This document shows positions 1 through 10,493 of a stretch of 19,491 bases of DNA, in pieces. This stretch comes from Entamoeba invadens IP1 (Eukaryota > Evosea > Mastigamoebida > Endamoebidae). Location: assembly GCF_000330505.1 (NCBI RefSeq), contig NW_004191665.1, forward strand, positions 21,083 to 40,573, written 5' to 3'. The translations under genes were made by a program, and so were the position numbers. The notes below the pieces were generated by a model that did not search any database, had not been told where the DNA came from, and worked only from the letters and a program-made list of their open reading frames with translations. Position 1 is the stretch's first letter, and every line of letters starts with the position of its first letter.

Positions 1-2351
1 TTTATATTTGTTTATGTTTATGTATACAATTTGTGTTGTTATAATAATTTCGAAGTTGAAACATTTATTCGATCTTAATAATTCGAGTTGATAATTCTGT
101 GTGTTTTTATATTATTATTATGTTAAAACATATTGATTATAATGGTAATTTAAGTTTATTCAATTGGAGTTATTAATTTCAATATTCCCAACAAAAATTA
201 ACGACTAGCTGAGCAGAAATCAAATTTCAAATAATAATGTCCAAAAGGTGGACTATTTATTCAAATTTTCGATGTTTTAATTTATTCGTTTTTGTTATTA
301 TGTTTGATGTATTGTTTCGTATTATATGTTATAAATTGTTAAAAACTATGAAATAAAAACCAATATATAGTTTGAGTTGTTTGGAATGTTCGTTTTTACG
401 AATTTACCCTTGTTTTAATTGATAGCCATATTATATAACATTTTTACAAAGTTGATTATTTTTTTATGTTTTATAAGCAACAATAACATTATTTGCCCAA
501 TAACAATTCGCAGTAATATTTCACGCCGCAGTGATTTTTCACGGTACTCTATTTGTTTTGTTTGAAATTATATGTTTACACACTCAAAAAGTTTACACAT
601 TTAATAATTTTATCCGTTTTTACAATGAACATGTAAAGTATAAAAGTGAATCATTTTATTTTAATTATCAAAATACAATCATTAAAAGTAACTGTATAAT
701 CATGTTATTATTTCACTATTCAAAAACAGTTGTGATGTCATTTTCATAATGTGCTATTTATGTGTGTAATCAGACATAATAAATAAAAAAGATAATATAT
801 ATTCAATACAGTTATTTACATGTTATTATCAACAGTGAGTTATTGGAAAATAATCGTTTTTAATGTGGTTACACAATTAAAATTGTCACACCCGTTCTAA
901 ATATAAAAGATATATTCATAAATCAGAAATATGTTTAAAACAATTATTATCTTTGGTTTATGTTTACATCAACAAATACATTTGAACATGATTTTTAATT
1001 ATTTATTTATCATTCCATGTCTTGTCATATCCCTAAATGAATGTGTGATTATCAAAAAACTACATTTTTAAATTAAAATACAATTGTTTAAATCTAAATA
1101 TTTTAAAAGAAATTCAATTATTTTTTTTATTTACCAAATAATTTTTTTGTAATCACTTTTTTAACTTAAAAAATAATTAATTAATTATTTTTTTATATTT
1201 ATAATTATCTGACACACATTTCAAACCTTTTTTACAAGTTCTTAATTATTTTACGTATGTTTTTGACTTTAAATAAATATTGTCAGCCCAATCATTTTGA
1301 TGGATCTTCAAGGTCGCCTTTATTTATAAATTATGATTATAATTATTATTATAAATAACAAAACATTTTATTACTGCGACTAAACTCATCTAACCATAAA
1401 AAACGTTTGGCCATTTTTCATTAAATTTTTTACGATGACAATAATCTTCTTTTTTGCTAAATTTTGATTTTTCAATTTTTTGAAACAATAATTTAACACG
1501 TTGTAATTTATTTGGTGTTTTTCCCAGAATTTTTTCCATTCAAACACAACATACTATTTCGCCGAACTACCAAAACAATTTTTTAAATAAGATTTTTACT
1601 GAATAATCTCCAAAATTCAAAACGATAATAACTGATCGAGTTTTTGATGAAAAAGATGCTATTGATCATAAAAAACAAAAGTTCAAAGAATAACAGTTTG
1701 TGTTGTTTTTTAGTAATTTTTTAGTCGATATCGAATTGAGTAATATGTTTAGCGTTGAGTATTATAATGAAGATACTTAATTTTTGCTACGGTTGTTAAG
1801 GTTAATTATGTTAGAAAAAAAATATAAACAGACAATATATTCTCTTCAATTTTAAGTTTGTATATTTACAATAAAAACACTCTATAAATTAGTGTGAATC
1901 AAGTTGATGAAATATCACTTCGAGTGGCGATAAAAACGCTTATTACAAAAGTTTTTCGTCTTAGAAAATGACCACAAATTAAAAACACTTAGAGATTTAC
2001 AAAATAACAATAATTCAAATATCTTAGTGATTTTTGTTATCATTTGAATATAAATTTTTCTAAAATCATAAGGATAAAAATCCACAAAGGAGCTCAAACA
2101 GGTTTTTCCTTTTTTTATTTTTTTTACACGTGGTAAAAAAATAAAACATCAACTTTTTTTATTTTTTTTTCATATAAAACAAAAAAAAGAAGCTCCAACT
2201 TGTTAAACTTAATATTTTATTAGTTGAAATAATTTTAAAAGTTTTTTAATATAAAAAGTGTACAAAAATTCAAGGTTCGAGTACAATTTTTGTGGGTTTT
2301 TTAATTTGATTGGTCCATTACCCACAAATAGATGCTTTTTACTGTATTTGA
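1..2351. other. AT-rich intergenic spacer, no convincing gene
   Basis: This stretch is very AT-rich, with many poly-A/T runs and a perfect 26-bp A/T palindrome at 1168-1193. The only frames over 60 codons either start at GTG (531-749) or have a composition expected of random AT-rich DNA (1915-2097, minus). One short minus-strand frame at 1390-1539 (ATG, 49 codons, Lys-rich, containing the string EDYCHRKKFNEKWPNVFYG) has a more protein-like composition. It has no partner domain and could be a relic of an older element. A short plus-strand stretch near 1610-1693 also reads protein-like before a stop. No tRNA, rRNA or repeat array was recognised. Confidence 0.6.
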
Positions 2352-2353
2352 TA

Positions 2354-2380
2354 CAGATAGAGTATTTAAGGGGTGACAGG
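2354..2380 (+). repeat. Left terminal inverted repeat of the pogo-like element
   Basis: It begins CAGATAGAGTATTTAAGGGG and runs to GTGACAGG. It pairs with the reverse complement of 4791-4819. The first 13 bases are identical; after that there are a few substitutions and a 1-base offset. It is preceded by TA at 2352-2353. Confidence 0.85.
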
Positions 2381-2425
2381 AACTTATTGGGTACCAGAAT
2401 ATTTTTAAATTTGTTTTTATAAATA

Positions 2426-2476
2426 AAAATGTATTAATTATATAATATTTTTATATAATTAATTTTAATACATTTT
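2426..2476. repeat. AT-rich inverted repeat (hairpin) inside the pogo-like element
   Basis: The left arm AAAATGTATTAATTATATAA pairs with the right arm ending in AATACATTTT, with a 4-base interruption in the right arm. The hairpin lies between the left terminal repeat and the transposase ATG, so it would sit in the 5' untranslated or promoter part of the element. Flanking TTTTTATAA/TTATAAAAA segments extend the symmetry. Its function is unknown, and AT-rich DNA readily makes such palindromes. Confidence 0.5.
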
Positions 2477-2565
2477 CTTTTTATAATTATAAAAAGCAAT
2501 AAAAACTATATATAAAAAACAATGCAATTTTTTAAAACAAATAAAAATAAAAAATGGAATAGGAC

Positions 2566-4561
2566 ATGATGGGACAACAAAATCTTTTTTCAGACGTTCA
2601 TACAGTCATGCCTTTGAAATTGGTTGAAATAATGTTTCCAAACTTCATTGATATATATCCACAACTAATCGAGAAAAAAGTTAAAAAACTAAATGAATTA
2701 ATTATTGGACTATCAAGTTATCTAGATATGGAAATCAATGTAAATAATGCAACACTGGTTTTAGAAGAAAACAAAACAATGAAAGTCGGAATTAAGGATG
2801 TAAAAAAAATGCCAAAAACATTCTCAAGTTGTTTGAGTATTATAATGAATTTTTCAAATTGAAAACTCGAAGAGTCCAAATTGGAACATTATTTAATTTA
2901 TATGGTGATTTACAAATCGTAACTTTGAGAGCAGTGGGTGTGTTATTCAGAGTACACCATTTTATTGTTAACAAAGAACGATTAGCATTCAACGATAATA
3001 TTACCAATGGAAGAAAAAGAATCGGAAGACCCACATATTTTGATAAGAGAACAGAATTTAAAACGAAGTCATTTATTGATTTTTGTGCGAAAGAAAAAAT
3101 AACATTGACTATTACTGCTTTTGTTAAATTAGTGGAAAAAATAAATAGAAATTCATTTAACACTGCAACAATAAGAAAACGGGTTCTAAAAACTTTCAAT
3201 CTAAAAAGTATTATAGGAAAACCCGAGGATATGGGAAGTTTATTAATTGATCCATCTCAGATAGTTGACAATTATTTGGAACTTTCTCGTAATAATGGCA
3301 TCGATATGAGACTAGTATTTAATATTGACGAAATTGGGTTTCAGGATTTTTGTGATAAAAATGTAAAAGTTTTTGTACCACAAAATGTATTATTACAAAA
3401 CATAAAAATTGGCGTAGGGAGAAGCGGGAAAAGAACAACTGTAATATGTATGATATGTCTTGATGGGGAGGTTGTATGTCCATGCGTTGTTGTCGCAAAC
3501 AAAATAATTGATATCGAGTTATTAAGAAAACATTCTAATACATCATTTTATTATAGTGGTACTGGTTTTGCAACAAAAGAAATATTTAATAGCTGGATAA
3601 ACAATGTAGTTGTACCATACATTCAAGTAAAGCGCATTGCCAGTAAACTGCCATCTGATTCACTCGTGTTGATAACCATTGACGGATTTAGTGGACATGA
3701 TTTCATTTCGTTAAAAGAAAAACTTCAAGAGTATTACATTATACTCCACAAGTACACTTTTCATTGTTCGCATTTAGTTCAACCATTGAATTTTTCATTT
3801 TTTGGGTCTCGGAAGAAGAAAAATATTTTAAGTACTCCATTTTCAGAATTTCTATTTGTACAAAACAACTTTTAACAACTTCTCGCACGGAGTTCAAAAT
3901 TCCAAGTGCTTTTTGTGTTTCTTCTGTAAGATATGAACAAGAAGAAATTGATTTACATGGAGCACTAAAAGAATTGGTATTGTCACTAACATCAACAAGT
4001 AATATAGCACACGACGCTATAAAACAACGCGAACGGATGCATAATGGTGAACGCCTAAAAAATATGGTCGACAAGATGTCAAATTCAATAGAATCAACAA
4101 CAACACATGACGCAGTAATCGCATCATTTGAAAGAGCTGGAATGGTGGAAAAGTTTGTTGGCGGCTCATTCAAATACTTTGTTAATATTCAGTCTGCGAA
4201 GAGACTAACAGAAGAATTCAAAACATATTTTGAAACCAATGTTTTTGTAAACAAGAAACTAATGGAAATTTTGACTGCTCCACAAAACGAAGTTAGTTGT
4301 ATTTCTCTCAGTGTATTAGATGAAACGCGTTGTAAATATGATGTATCAACATTGTTGGGACACATCAAGACTTTGTCAGATGTTGTTAAAAATAGTATAT
4401 CTTGGCCCAACGAATTTGATGTAAAAGAGATTTTTCAACCAATACCGCAAATGTCTGGACAACTCCAAATTGGTCCATTTGTCGCAATAAATATGGAACA
4501 ATTTGAGCTTGAAGAAGTGGATTGGGAAATACTAGAAAACTACAGTAAAGATGTTGATTAA
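2566..4561 (+). pseudogene. Broken pogo-like (DDE_1) transposase
   Basis: This is the cut-and-paste transposase of the surrounding element. It reads in three frames: 2566 (ATG) to about 2810, about 2810-3800, and about 3790-4561. The first shift falls at or near an A8 run (about 2801-2808). The second lies close after the third catalytic motif. Neither downstream frame begins with ATG, so they are continuations and not separate genes. The central frame carries a basic GRKRIGRP segment resembling an AT-hook, then NIDEIGF with the first Asp at 3327-3329 and TIDGFSGHD with the second Asp at 3681-3683. The third motif reads QPLNFSFFG where pogo/Jerky transposases have QPLD, so Asn (AAT, 3789-3791) replaces the last acidic residue. 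The last frame includes HDAVIASFERAGM, matching the usual 'aF..aGi' segment after the DDE core. The family call rests on motifs and is firm; inactivity is inferred from the shifts and the missing Asp. Confidence 0.88.
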
Positions 4562-4790
4562 TTTAAATAAAAGTACATAGTTGGGTTGATTTCTAATTAT
4601 TCATTACAAATTAATTTTTAGTTCAAACACTTCGAATAGACAATAATTGATAATATTATCTTGTTTTGACTGCTATTTATGATTTTTGGCACTCATTTTT
4701 TGGAAAATAAATAAATTGGCCTTTTAAACCCGTCATTTTCCACTTTATAAGTTTAATTATTTAAAAAACATTTTTTCAATTCTATTTTTA

Positions 4791-4819
4791 TTGTTGGCAC
4801 CCATTTAATACTCTATCTG
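4791..4819 (-). repeat. Right terminal inverted repeat of the pogo-like element
   Basis: Read on the minus strand it begins CAGATAGAGTATTAAATGGG followed by TGCCAACAA, matching the left end. It is followed on the plus strand by TA at 4820-4821. Partial copies of the GGCACCCAT core recur just inside, near 4688 (GGCACTCAT) and 4727 (AACCCGTCAT). These may be weak subterminal transposase sites. Confidence 0.85.
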
Positions 4820-4850
4820 TAATATTGTTTTTACAATTTAAAAAACATGT

Positions 4851-7012
4851 TTAACACGTTCACATTCCATTTATTTTTTGTTTTATGAACAGTCTTTTAT
4901 TGTAAAAAATTCTAGTTTTGCAACTTGTATTTAAAAAACAAACAGAAATAAACCATTCGCATTCCCAACAACCTTTTCTCGCAACGATCTTAGTAATATA
5001 ACAATAAGACATTATAATAAAAACAACTAAGATTTTTGAATTATTTTTTTTCGATTTTTTGTAATACAAAAGAACTTTGTGAATCAACACAAAACACTTA
5101 ACTCGCGGTTTTGTGTCGTTTATATGCACCTTTCCGCGACACAAATCACAAAGAATTATAGAATGTGTTCCGCAACAACGCCTTTTGCATGAATAACACC
5201 TCTTTTTTTTGTCCTTTTGGACAATGACATTTTCTTAAGCATACAGACCGAACAGGTTTTGGCAACTTCATATTTGTTATCCTCTTCTTCCATTGGAACT
5301 GAAAAATTAAAACCGATCGATTTATAAAATACCAAATATCCAATAATGTATTTATCATTTTAAAATTTTATTTTCAATATTTTTTTACAAAGTTCTTTGT
5401 CCAAATTTCTTAAAAATGTGTCATGTTTTGTTGTTTAGTCATAATATTTTGTTACCAAAAAACAATTCGTCAAATCTATTTCGAGAATGTTTTTGAAAAA
5501 TGCCAAAGTACATCTACTTCCCCGAAAAGGTAGTTCATATGAAGATGCCATAAAATTAAAAACATCAACTGGATATTTGAGCTTGTTATAAAGGATATTT
5601 ATGTTTTTATCAACTCCATATAAAAAAGGACTGGGTTCGAAAGTTGTGATAATTGGTACAGTTTTTGTTTTTTATGGGAAAAAGTATTCAAAATAACATT
5701 TCCTTTTTCCAAAAAACGATTAAATAAAGGATTGTCTATTTTTGTAATTTCATATCTAATTTCAACTCTTCGATTTTCTTTTTTTTTCTATTTCTTTTCC
5801 TAATTCCTTTTGATTTTTTTATATTTTTCTTTTTTTCGATTATTTCCTCTTCCAATAGGTTTATGTTTTACCCATTTGGTGGTTGTTTGTTTTCTTATTG
5901 TCCTGATAATTTGAATGGAGTTGTTTTCCCATTATTCAAGGTGATCAAAATACAGAAATCTTGAATCCATTTGCACTCTGAACTTTTGGGTTTTTGGAAA
6001 AATTGACAAAAGTCTATCTGCCAAATTCCTTCCGTTATAACCGTTTTACCCAACACGCACCTTATAAAACTGAAAAAAATAACACAAAGGACAGTTTTGG
6101 TATCAATCATTAAAAGAAATTCAAAATATCTTTTAAATGGTTTCATTGGGTTATAAATTTTGTCTTTGGCTCTTCCCAAAAATTTTACCATTCTTTCATC
6201 TATACAAAGCAAAGACCCAGGAACACAAAAATTTTGAATATTTTTTTCGTAATTTTTTACCTCGTGAATACCAACAGCATGTTCTCCCTTTTCCAAAAGT
6301 TCTTTTATTTTTGTTTTATCATCACAACGAAAATAAGAATATTGTTGTTTGAATATTGTAATTCCCATTGTGTATTGGACAAAATTTGGCCCAAACTCTG
6401 TATTAAAAACTTCTTTTATTGGTAAAGACCAACGAATGCTACCTAAATAAATCCATAAACCCAAAAACAAGAAATTATATCTGTTGATGGTTCTTCAAAT
6501 TTTTTCTTTCTGTTTTTAAACTCAGAAGCTTTTTGTATTATTCCATTTTTCATGATTTTTATAATTTCCGGCGAAATGAAATAATAAAATAATTGTAAAG
6601 GGTTGTGCAATATAGAATCATTAATAAGAAATCGTGGATTGTCATCTTTATGTTTGATAGATGGAATATTTATCGAATAGTCGTTTGTTGGTATTTAAAC
6701 CCACGTGTTAGTGTTTGTGTTATTATTTTAAAATATAAAAGTAATATTTGTGGTAAATAGTTGTGAATCTTTACTATCTGTGAATTTGAACATTATCACA
6801 ATCAATAGAATCTTCTTGGTTGTTTTCGAAATCTTTTGGGACTTCTTCTTCCATTTATGATATTAAGATCGTTTTTGAGTTTATAAAACATAAATAAAAC
6901 TATATTAAAATGTTTTAATGAAATCATTTTTTTTAATTAGGCAAAATCATTTTGTTGGTAAATAATGTAAATGACGTGTTTTAAAATGTCTTTGGAAACA
7001 GAAACGTGTTAC
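4851..7012 (-). mobile_element. Decayed piggyBac-like transposon, ends tentative
   Basis: The coding content (4860-6854, minus strand) is clearly piggyBac-like. Candidate ends are TTAA|CACGTT at 4851-4860 and, in mirror orientation, AACGTG|TTAC at 7003-7012. This would be a short CACGTT terminal repeat next to a TTAA target, with one copy mutated to TTAC; piggyBac elements duplicate TTAA. The match is only six bases plus a partly similar interior (both have TTCC 14-19 bases in), so the ends are a proposal. The transposase frame runs to within a few bases of the left candidate end, which supports it. The element starts about 30 bp from the right end of the pogo-like element. Confidence 0.45.
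4860..6854 (-). pseudogene. Broken piggyBac-like (DDE_Tnp_1_7) transposase
   Basis: This is a remnant of a TTAA-specific cut-and-paste transposase, readable in at least five pieces. The N-terminus begins at ATG 6854 with the acidic MEEEVPKDFENNQEDSIDCD and then a stop. About 6695-6480 contains DNPRFLINDS. About 6480-5895 contains FLGLWIYLGSIRWSLPI, then CIDERMVKFLGR with the first catalytic Asp, then the PMKPFKRYFEF block typical of the family. About 5670-5440 contains FLYGVDKNINILYNKL, the GVD motif with the third catalytic Asp near 5609-5611. The C-terminal piece, about 5205-4860, contains RCYSC, ILCDLC and KCFVLIH, matching the Cys/His-rich finger that follows the DDE core in piggyBac proteins. 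Stops and frameshifts separate the pieces, and the segment around the second Asp (about 5890-5700) is degraded. The family call is confident; it cannot encode an intact enzyme. Confidence 0.85.
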
Positions 7013-7611
7013 AGTTGAAACATACAAATTAACACAGATAATTATTCTATGTTTTCATGTGTAGTTACTCAATAATAATTATTATTTGTTTGGTACTATC
7101 ATTTTAATTTTAATTAATAATAATTACCAATTACTAGTATTATTTAATAATAATGAATAAAATTTACATTTATTTTTATAAAGTATATGATGACCGATGT
7201 TTTTTTTGTGGTTTTTATGCTTTATGTTAAAGAAGAAGATTTTAATATTATTATAATGTTTTTGTTTTATAATTCTAAAAAATTGGTTTGTTGTTACATG
7301 CGTGTTATAAAATGAAATGGTTTCACAATACTATAATTATAATTAAATTTAAAATCTAAAATTTGAATTTCATTTTATAAAACACCTTGTTCTATTATCA
7401 TATTTTTATTAAAGCATAAATAATAAAATTATTTTTTATGTTTGTTTTCTTAAATTGTTATTTTATATTGTTGTTATTATCAAAAAAAGTTATTTCAATA
7501 ATTATAAGATATAACATTGTATTTGTTATTATTTTGTATATATGTTAATTCATATTTAAGTATTGTTGTAATTATCAAACTTAAGCCAAAATGGTTATTT
7601 TTAATGTTTTT
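7013..7611. other. AT-rich spacer between the piggyBac remnant and the MULE
   Basis: This is extremely AT-rich sequence with ATT/AAT runs. The only frame over 60 codons (7517-7708) runs across the MULE boundary and is not credible. No element ends, RNA genes or domains were recognised. Confidence 0.6.
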
Positions 7612-7621
7612 GATGTTTTTA
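7612..7621 (+). repeat. Left 10-bp target-site duplication of the MULE
   Basis: GATGTTTTTA directly abuts the left terminal repeat (GGGACTTACC...). An identical copy abuts the right terminal repeat at 13658-13667. Target duplications of about 8-11 bp are typical of Mutator-like elements. Confidence 0.92.
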
Positions 7622-8218
7622 GGGACTTACCTTTTACACCCACACCCCGCTATAAATACATATTTTTTATATAAAAATAAAACATTTTTTGTATTTTTTG
7701 TTTTTTGAGTCTTGAAAAAATAGGGTTTTTCTTTTTCTCATTTACATCTAATAAAATAAAACAAATAAAAAGTTTTATATAAAACGTCATTTTTATTTTT
7801 TTTGTTTTTTTTTGTCGCATGTTTTGGCGCAAAGTGAACGTTTTGATTTATATTTAACTTTAAAACACCAAATTATATAATAATTAAATAAACCACACTT
7901 TTAATATTAACAAATCTTAAACTCTTAATTACTAAATGGAAGAACACTCAACCAAAATCCAAGTACTTTTTACCTTCGATGTAAAAACCAAAGAAGGCAA
8001 TCCTTATTTGGTTAAGGAAGGGATTGAAACCCCAGACAACATCATCGATTCAATAGCCAATGCGTTTATTTCCTACAACTTCAAAACCCAATCAAAAACA
8101 ATGGCAGAGGCTTCAGCTATCTCTGTTGCTAACCAGACATTTTCTCTTTTTGTTACTAAAAACAGCGATTCACAAAAACTCAAACAGACATTCCGTTGTG
8201 TTTACCAGAAATGTTATT
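7622..8218 (+). repeat. Left 597-bp terminal inverted repeat of the MULE
   Basis: It is the reverse complement of 13061-13657, with equal length and no difference found by eye, including matching A/T homopolymer lengths. It contains 314 bp of upstream sequence, the transposase ATG at 7936 and the first 94 codons. It therefore ends inside the N-terminal zinc-binding segment, just after Cys93. It probably contains the transposase promoter, since no other upstream sequence lies within the element. Confidence 0.93.
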
Positions 8219-10179
8219 GTACCATTTGTTTGAATTTGAATGAAAATAAAACAATGGTTAAACATATTGTTATAACAAATAATCACTCCCACAACTTTAC
8301 GACGGATATTCCATTACACATGAGAATTATTTTTTTCACAGGAACAAATAAATGAGATGAAAAAACTTGCTATGATACATTATTCCCCATCACAAATTGT
8401 CACTACAATGAATCTTGCAGTCAAGCCATCAGTAGTTCGACGTCTTATTTCATCTTCATTCAATAAATATTCACCAGATCAAACACAACAACTATTTTTG
8501 TACGCCGAAAAAACAACGCAATTTTCAACTCACTTCACAAAAAACAGTTCAGGACAATTTGTTTCTTTTTTTGCTTTCAACGTTAATCAAATTTCAACTG
8601 ATTATTCAAATAGAATGTTTATAGATGATACAGCTTTAACTAATGTATTTAATTTGCCTTTGATAGTAGCAGTGTCTTTAGACGAAAAAAATAAAACACA
8701 TATTATTTTTATGGTATATTAAGAGATAGAACAACTGATTCGTTTTTAAACTTGTTCAAATTCGTTTCCAAATTTAGAATATTTAATTTGGCTGTGTGTG
8801 ATAGGTGCATGTCACAGATTTCCGCACTTTCTTCCGTCTTTTCTGGAATCAAATTCGTTTTTTGTCACAGGCATATTGCAAGAGATCTTATTGTTGCCTT
8901 TGGTGAAAAGTCAAAGATTGTTCATATGTGGTATCAAATGATTGATAAAACGGTATCCGAAACAGACTTTGTCAAAACGTTAATGACGATGAGTGGCTCG
9001 GATCTCAGTACTGATCAAAATGAAAGAATTGAAGGAAGTGATAACATTATATTAAATGATAGACAAATACTATTTGAAATAATTAATGAATTAAAAATAG
9101 CTAATAAAAACGAAAAAAAGGAAGACCGTACTAAAAATAAAATTCGATTAATCCAAGGTTTACTTAATGTGATGGACTGCTGGAGACCAAGCGTCACAGA
9201 GCGTATTTCAAACAGAACAACTTCAAATGCGATAGAAGGATACTTTGGAGTCTTTAAACTTAAGTTTGGGGGAAAAGAAGTGACTCTTTTGGAATTGGCG
9301 CAACTACTTGAAGCAGATAGCATACGTTTTGATTCACAGTTCAATTTTGATTACAATGCGGCTCGGTTGGTGATAGATGAGAATATACTGTACGTTTTAC
9401 CGAAGGATATTATACACAAAGTCATGACAGAGTATAGATACGCAATAAGTGGTATGGGAATGTTTGTTGATAGCACTATTTTATCTTCATGCAAATGTGA
9501 CCAATTCATAGAAAATAAATACCCGTGTATTCACTTGGTTACACTGTACTCTATTAAATGGTGTTTCCCACTTCCAGCCACCCTCTTCAATGAAAAACTC
9601 TTTGAAACAACAAAATGTGTCCATTCAACTGAAACTATCTCAGTTGATGAAACAGTCAAGCCACCAAAAAGTCGACGTGATCTACACTTTGCTCTTGAAG
9701 TAATAGAAAACGTTTTAAAGGATGACAAGACTTTATTAGTGAGATGTTATGAATTTGTCAACAACGTTTTGAAAGGAAAAAACGAGAAAACTGAACACAT
9801 TGAAGAATTTGTTGTCGAAGAAACAGGGAATAGACTCCGACCCAGTTTAGTGGTCACTAAATCTACAAGTGGTAGGAAGACGATTTTTATAACAGAAAAC
9901 GAAGAAAGTAGTAACACTATCGTAAAAAGAAAGTCGCTAGTTAGCACCCAAAAATTTGTTGACAATCTGACTGAACCATCGCGACAATTTCAAAAAGGAC
10001 CAAGACCCAGAATAATGGTCGAAATGGTGACGCATCCAGGAAGAGTAGTTCCACCGAAACCACCTGTTTTTGGTCAGGGTTTGAATAAAGTTGAACCAAA
10101 CGCTTCGGTCAAAAGAGTGTACCACTGTAAAAAGTGCGGTCAAAGTGGTCATAATTCGAGAAACTGTTTTTTGAATTAG
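7936..10179 (+). pseudogene. MULE transposase with WRKY/GCM1-like, DDE, SWIM and zinc-knuckle segments; two frameshifts
   Basis: This is the cut-and-paste transposase of the element. Segment 1 (ATG 7936-8355) ends in a C88-x4-C93-x23-H117-x-H119 motif, like the WRKY/GCM1-type DNA-binding finger of MULE transposases. Segment 2 (about 8340-8722) carries the first catalytic Asp in MFIDDTALTN. Segment 3 (open from about 8710 to 10179) carries RDRTTDSF, the second Asp in AVCDRCMSQ followed by CHRH (the C-x2-H typical of MULEs), and the catalytic Glu in NRTTSNAIEGYFG. It also has a SWIM finger (CKC...CIH) near 9490-9534 and a C-terminal CCHC zinc knuckle (C-x2-C-x4-H-x4-C, ending 10170). The frame leaves at a T7 run near 8330 (one T too many) and returns at a T5 run near 8709 (one T too few). 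Otherwise no stops occur and all catalytic residues are present. It may be nearly intact or miscalled in homopolymers. The internal ATG at 8357 is not a true start. Confidence 0.9.
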
Positions 10180-10468
10180 AAATTACTTTTTTTATTTATT
10201 TAATAATAATTTATTTATTAATTGTTTGTTTGTTATAAATAAGAATGTTAAAAAAATGTCAATGAGCATTGATTAGAGAGTTTGTGAGCTGTATCTACAT
10301 GGTTTCAATTTAAAGCGTCTTGAAAACTTATAAAAACAACTAGTCTGGTGTGATGATTGATTTTTTGCAACGGATACAACACGTATTTAGAAGACATTTC
10401 GCAGTGAAACTTGAAGTGTCACAATAAAAGTACAACATTTTGTAAAACCCGACACTTAAAGAGGCGTA
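10180..10468. other. Transposase 3' flank and junction with the MULE cargo
   Basis: About 90 bp of AT-rich sequence follows the transposase stop. From about 10286 it becomes the left copy of a diverged direct repeat that recurs at about 12082-12284. The cargo probably begins near 10270. No coding frame was found here. Confidence 0.55.
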
Positions 10469-10493
10469 TCACTTGTGATATGCCTCTCTACAA
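10286..10493 (+). repeat. Left copy of a diverged direct repeat flanking the MULE cargo
   Basis: It aligns with about 12082-12284 in the same orientation, with substitutions and small indels. The best-conserved block runs from ATGATTGATTTTT (10353) through ATACAACAC to CATTTCGCAG (10404). It then continues through the ATCA..TGTGAT.TGCCT..TACAA segment that holds a minus-strand stop codon. Seen from the minus strand it is the end of a gene plus its downstream flank. Two genes with the same 3' end therefore stood in tandem, or one gene end was duplicated. Confidence 0.7.
10461..10486. terminator. GC-richer 12-bp-arm hairpin at the 3' end of the cargo gene
   Basis: GAGGCGTATCAC, a TT spacer and GTGATATGCCTC form a near-perfect hairpin with one mismatch. 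It overlaps the minus-strand stop codon of the cargo pseudogene (10469-10471). The homologous site in the other repeat copy (about 12255-12280) has lost most of the symmetry. It could mark an mRNA 3' end or be fortuitous. The terminator label is tentative. Confidence 0.25.

Larger units (their letters stand above)
2354..4819 (+). mobile_element. pogo-like (Tc1/mariner superfamily) DNA transposon, complete with both ends
   Basis: The 2466-bp element is bounded by inverted repeats that both begin CAGATAGAGTATT. Each end is flanked by a TA dinucleotide (2352-2353 and 4820-4821), the target duplication expected of Tc1/mariner/pogo elements. Between them lies one plus-strand transposase coding region with DDE_1-type (pogo/Jerky/CENP-B) motifs, split across three reading frames. 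The two ends differ at several positions inside the first 28 bases, and the transposase is frameshifted, so this copy is old and very probably inactive. Such elements are known from Entamoeba; the named family was not determined. Confidence 0.88.

Noticed and set aside
531..749. 72-codon plus-strand frame
   Set aside because: It opens at GTG, not ATG, and has Phe/Ile/Tyr/Asn-rich composition typical of random AT-rich DNA.
1168..1193. Perfect 26-bp A/T palindrome
   Set aside because: Made only of A and T in a very AT-rich spacer, so it is likely by chance and not evidence of a regulatory site.
1915..2097. 60-codon minus-strand frame
   Set aside because: Low-complexity Phe/Lys/Ser composition, no domain, isolated in AT-rich spacer.
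3739..4173. 144-codon minus-strand frame opposite the pogo transposase
   Set aside because: Antisense shadow. The plus strand there carries recognisable transposase segments.
7650..7832. 60-codon outward frame present in both MULE terminal repeats (mirror at 13447-13629)
   Set aside because: The two copies are identical only because the repeats are identical. The Lys/Phe composition is low complexity and it reads outward over the element's end.
8752..10179. Treating the last MULE frame as a separate gene with its own start
   Set aside because: Position 8752 is TTG. The same frame is open further upstream and contains RDRTTDSF, so it continues the transposase.
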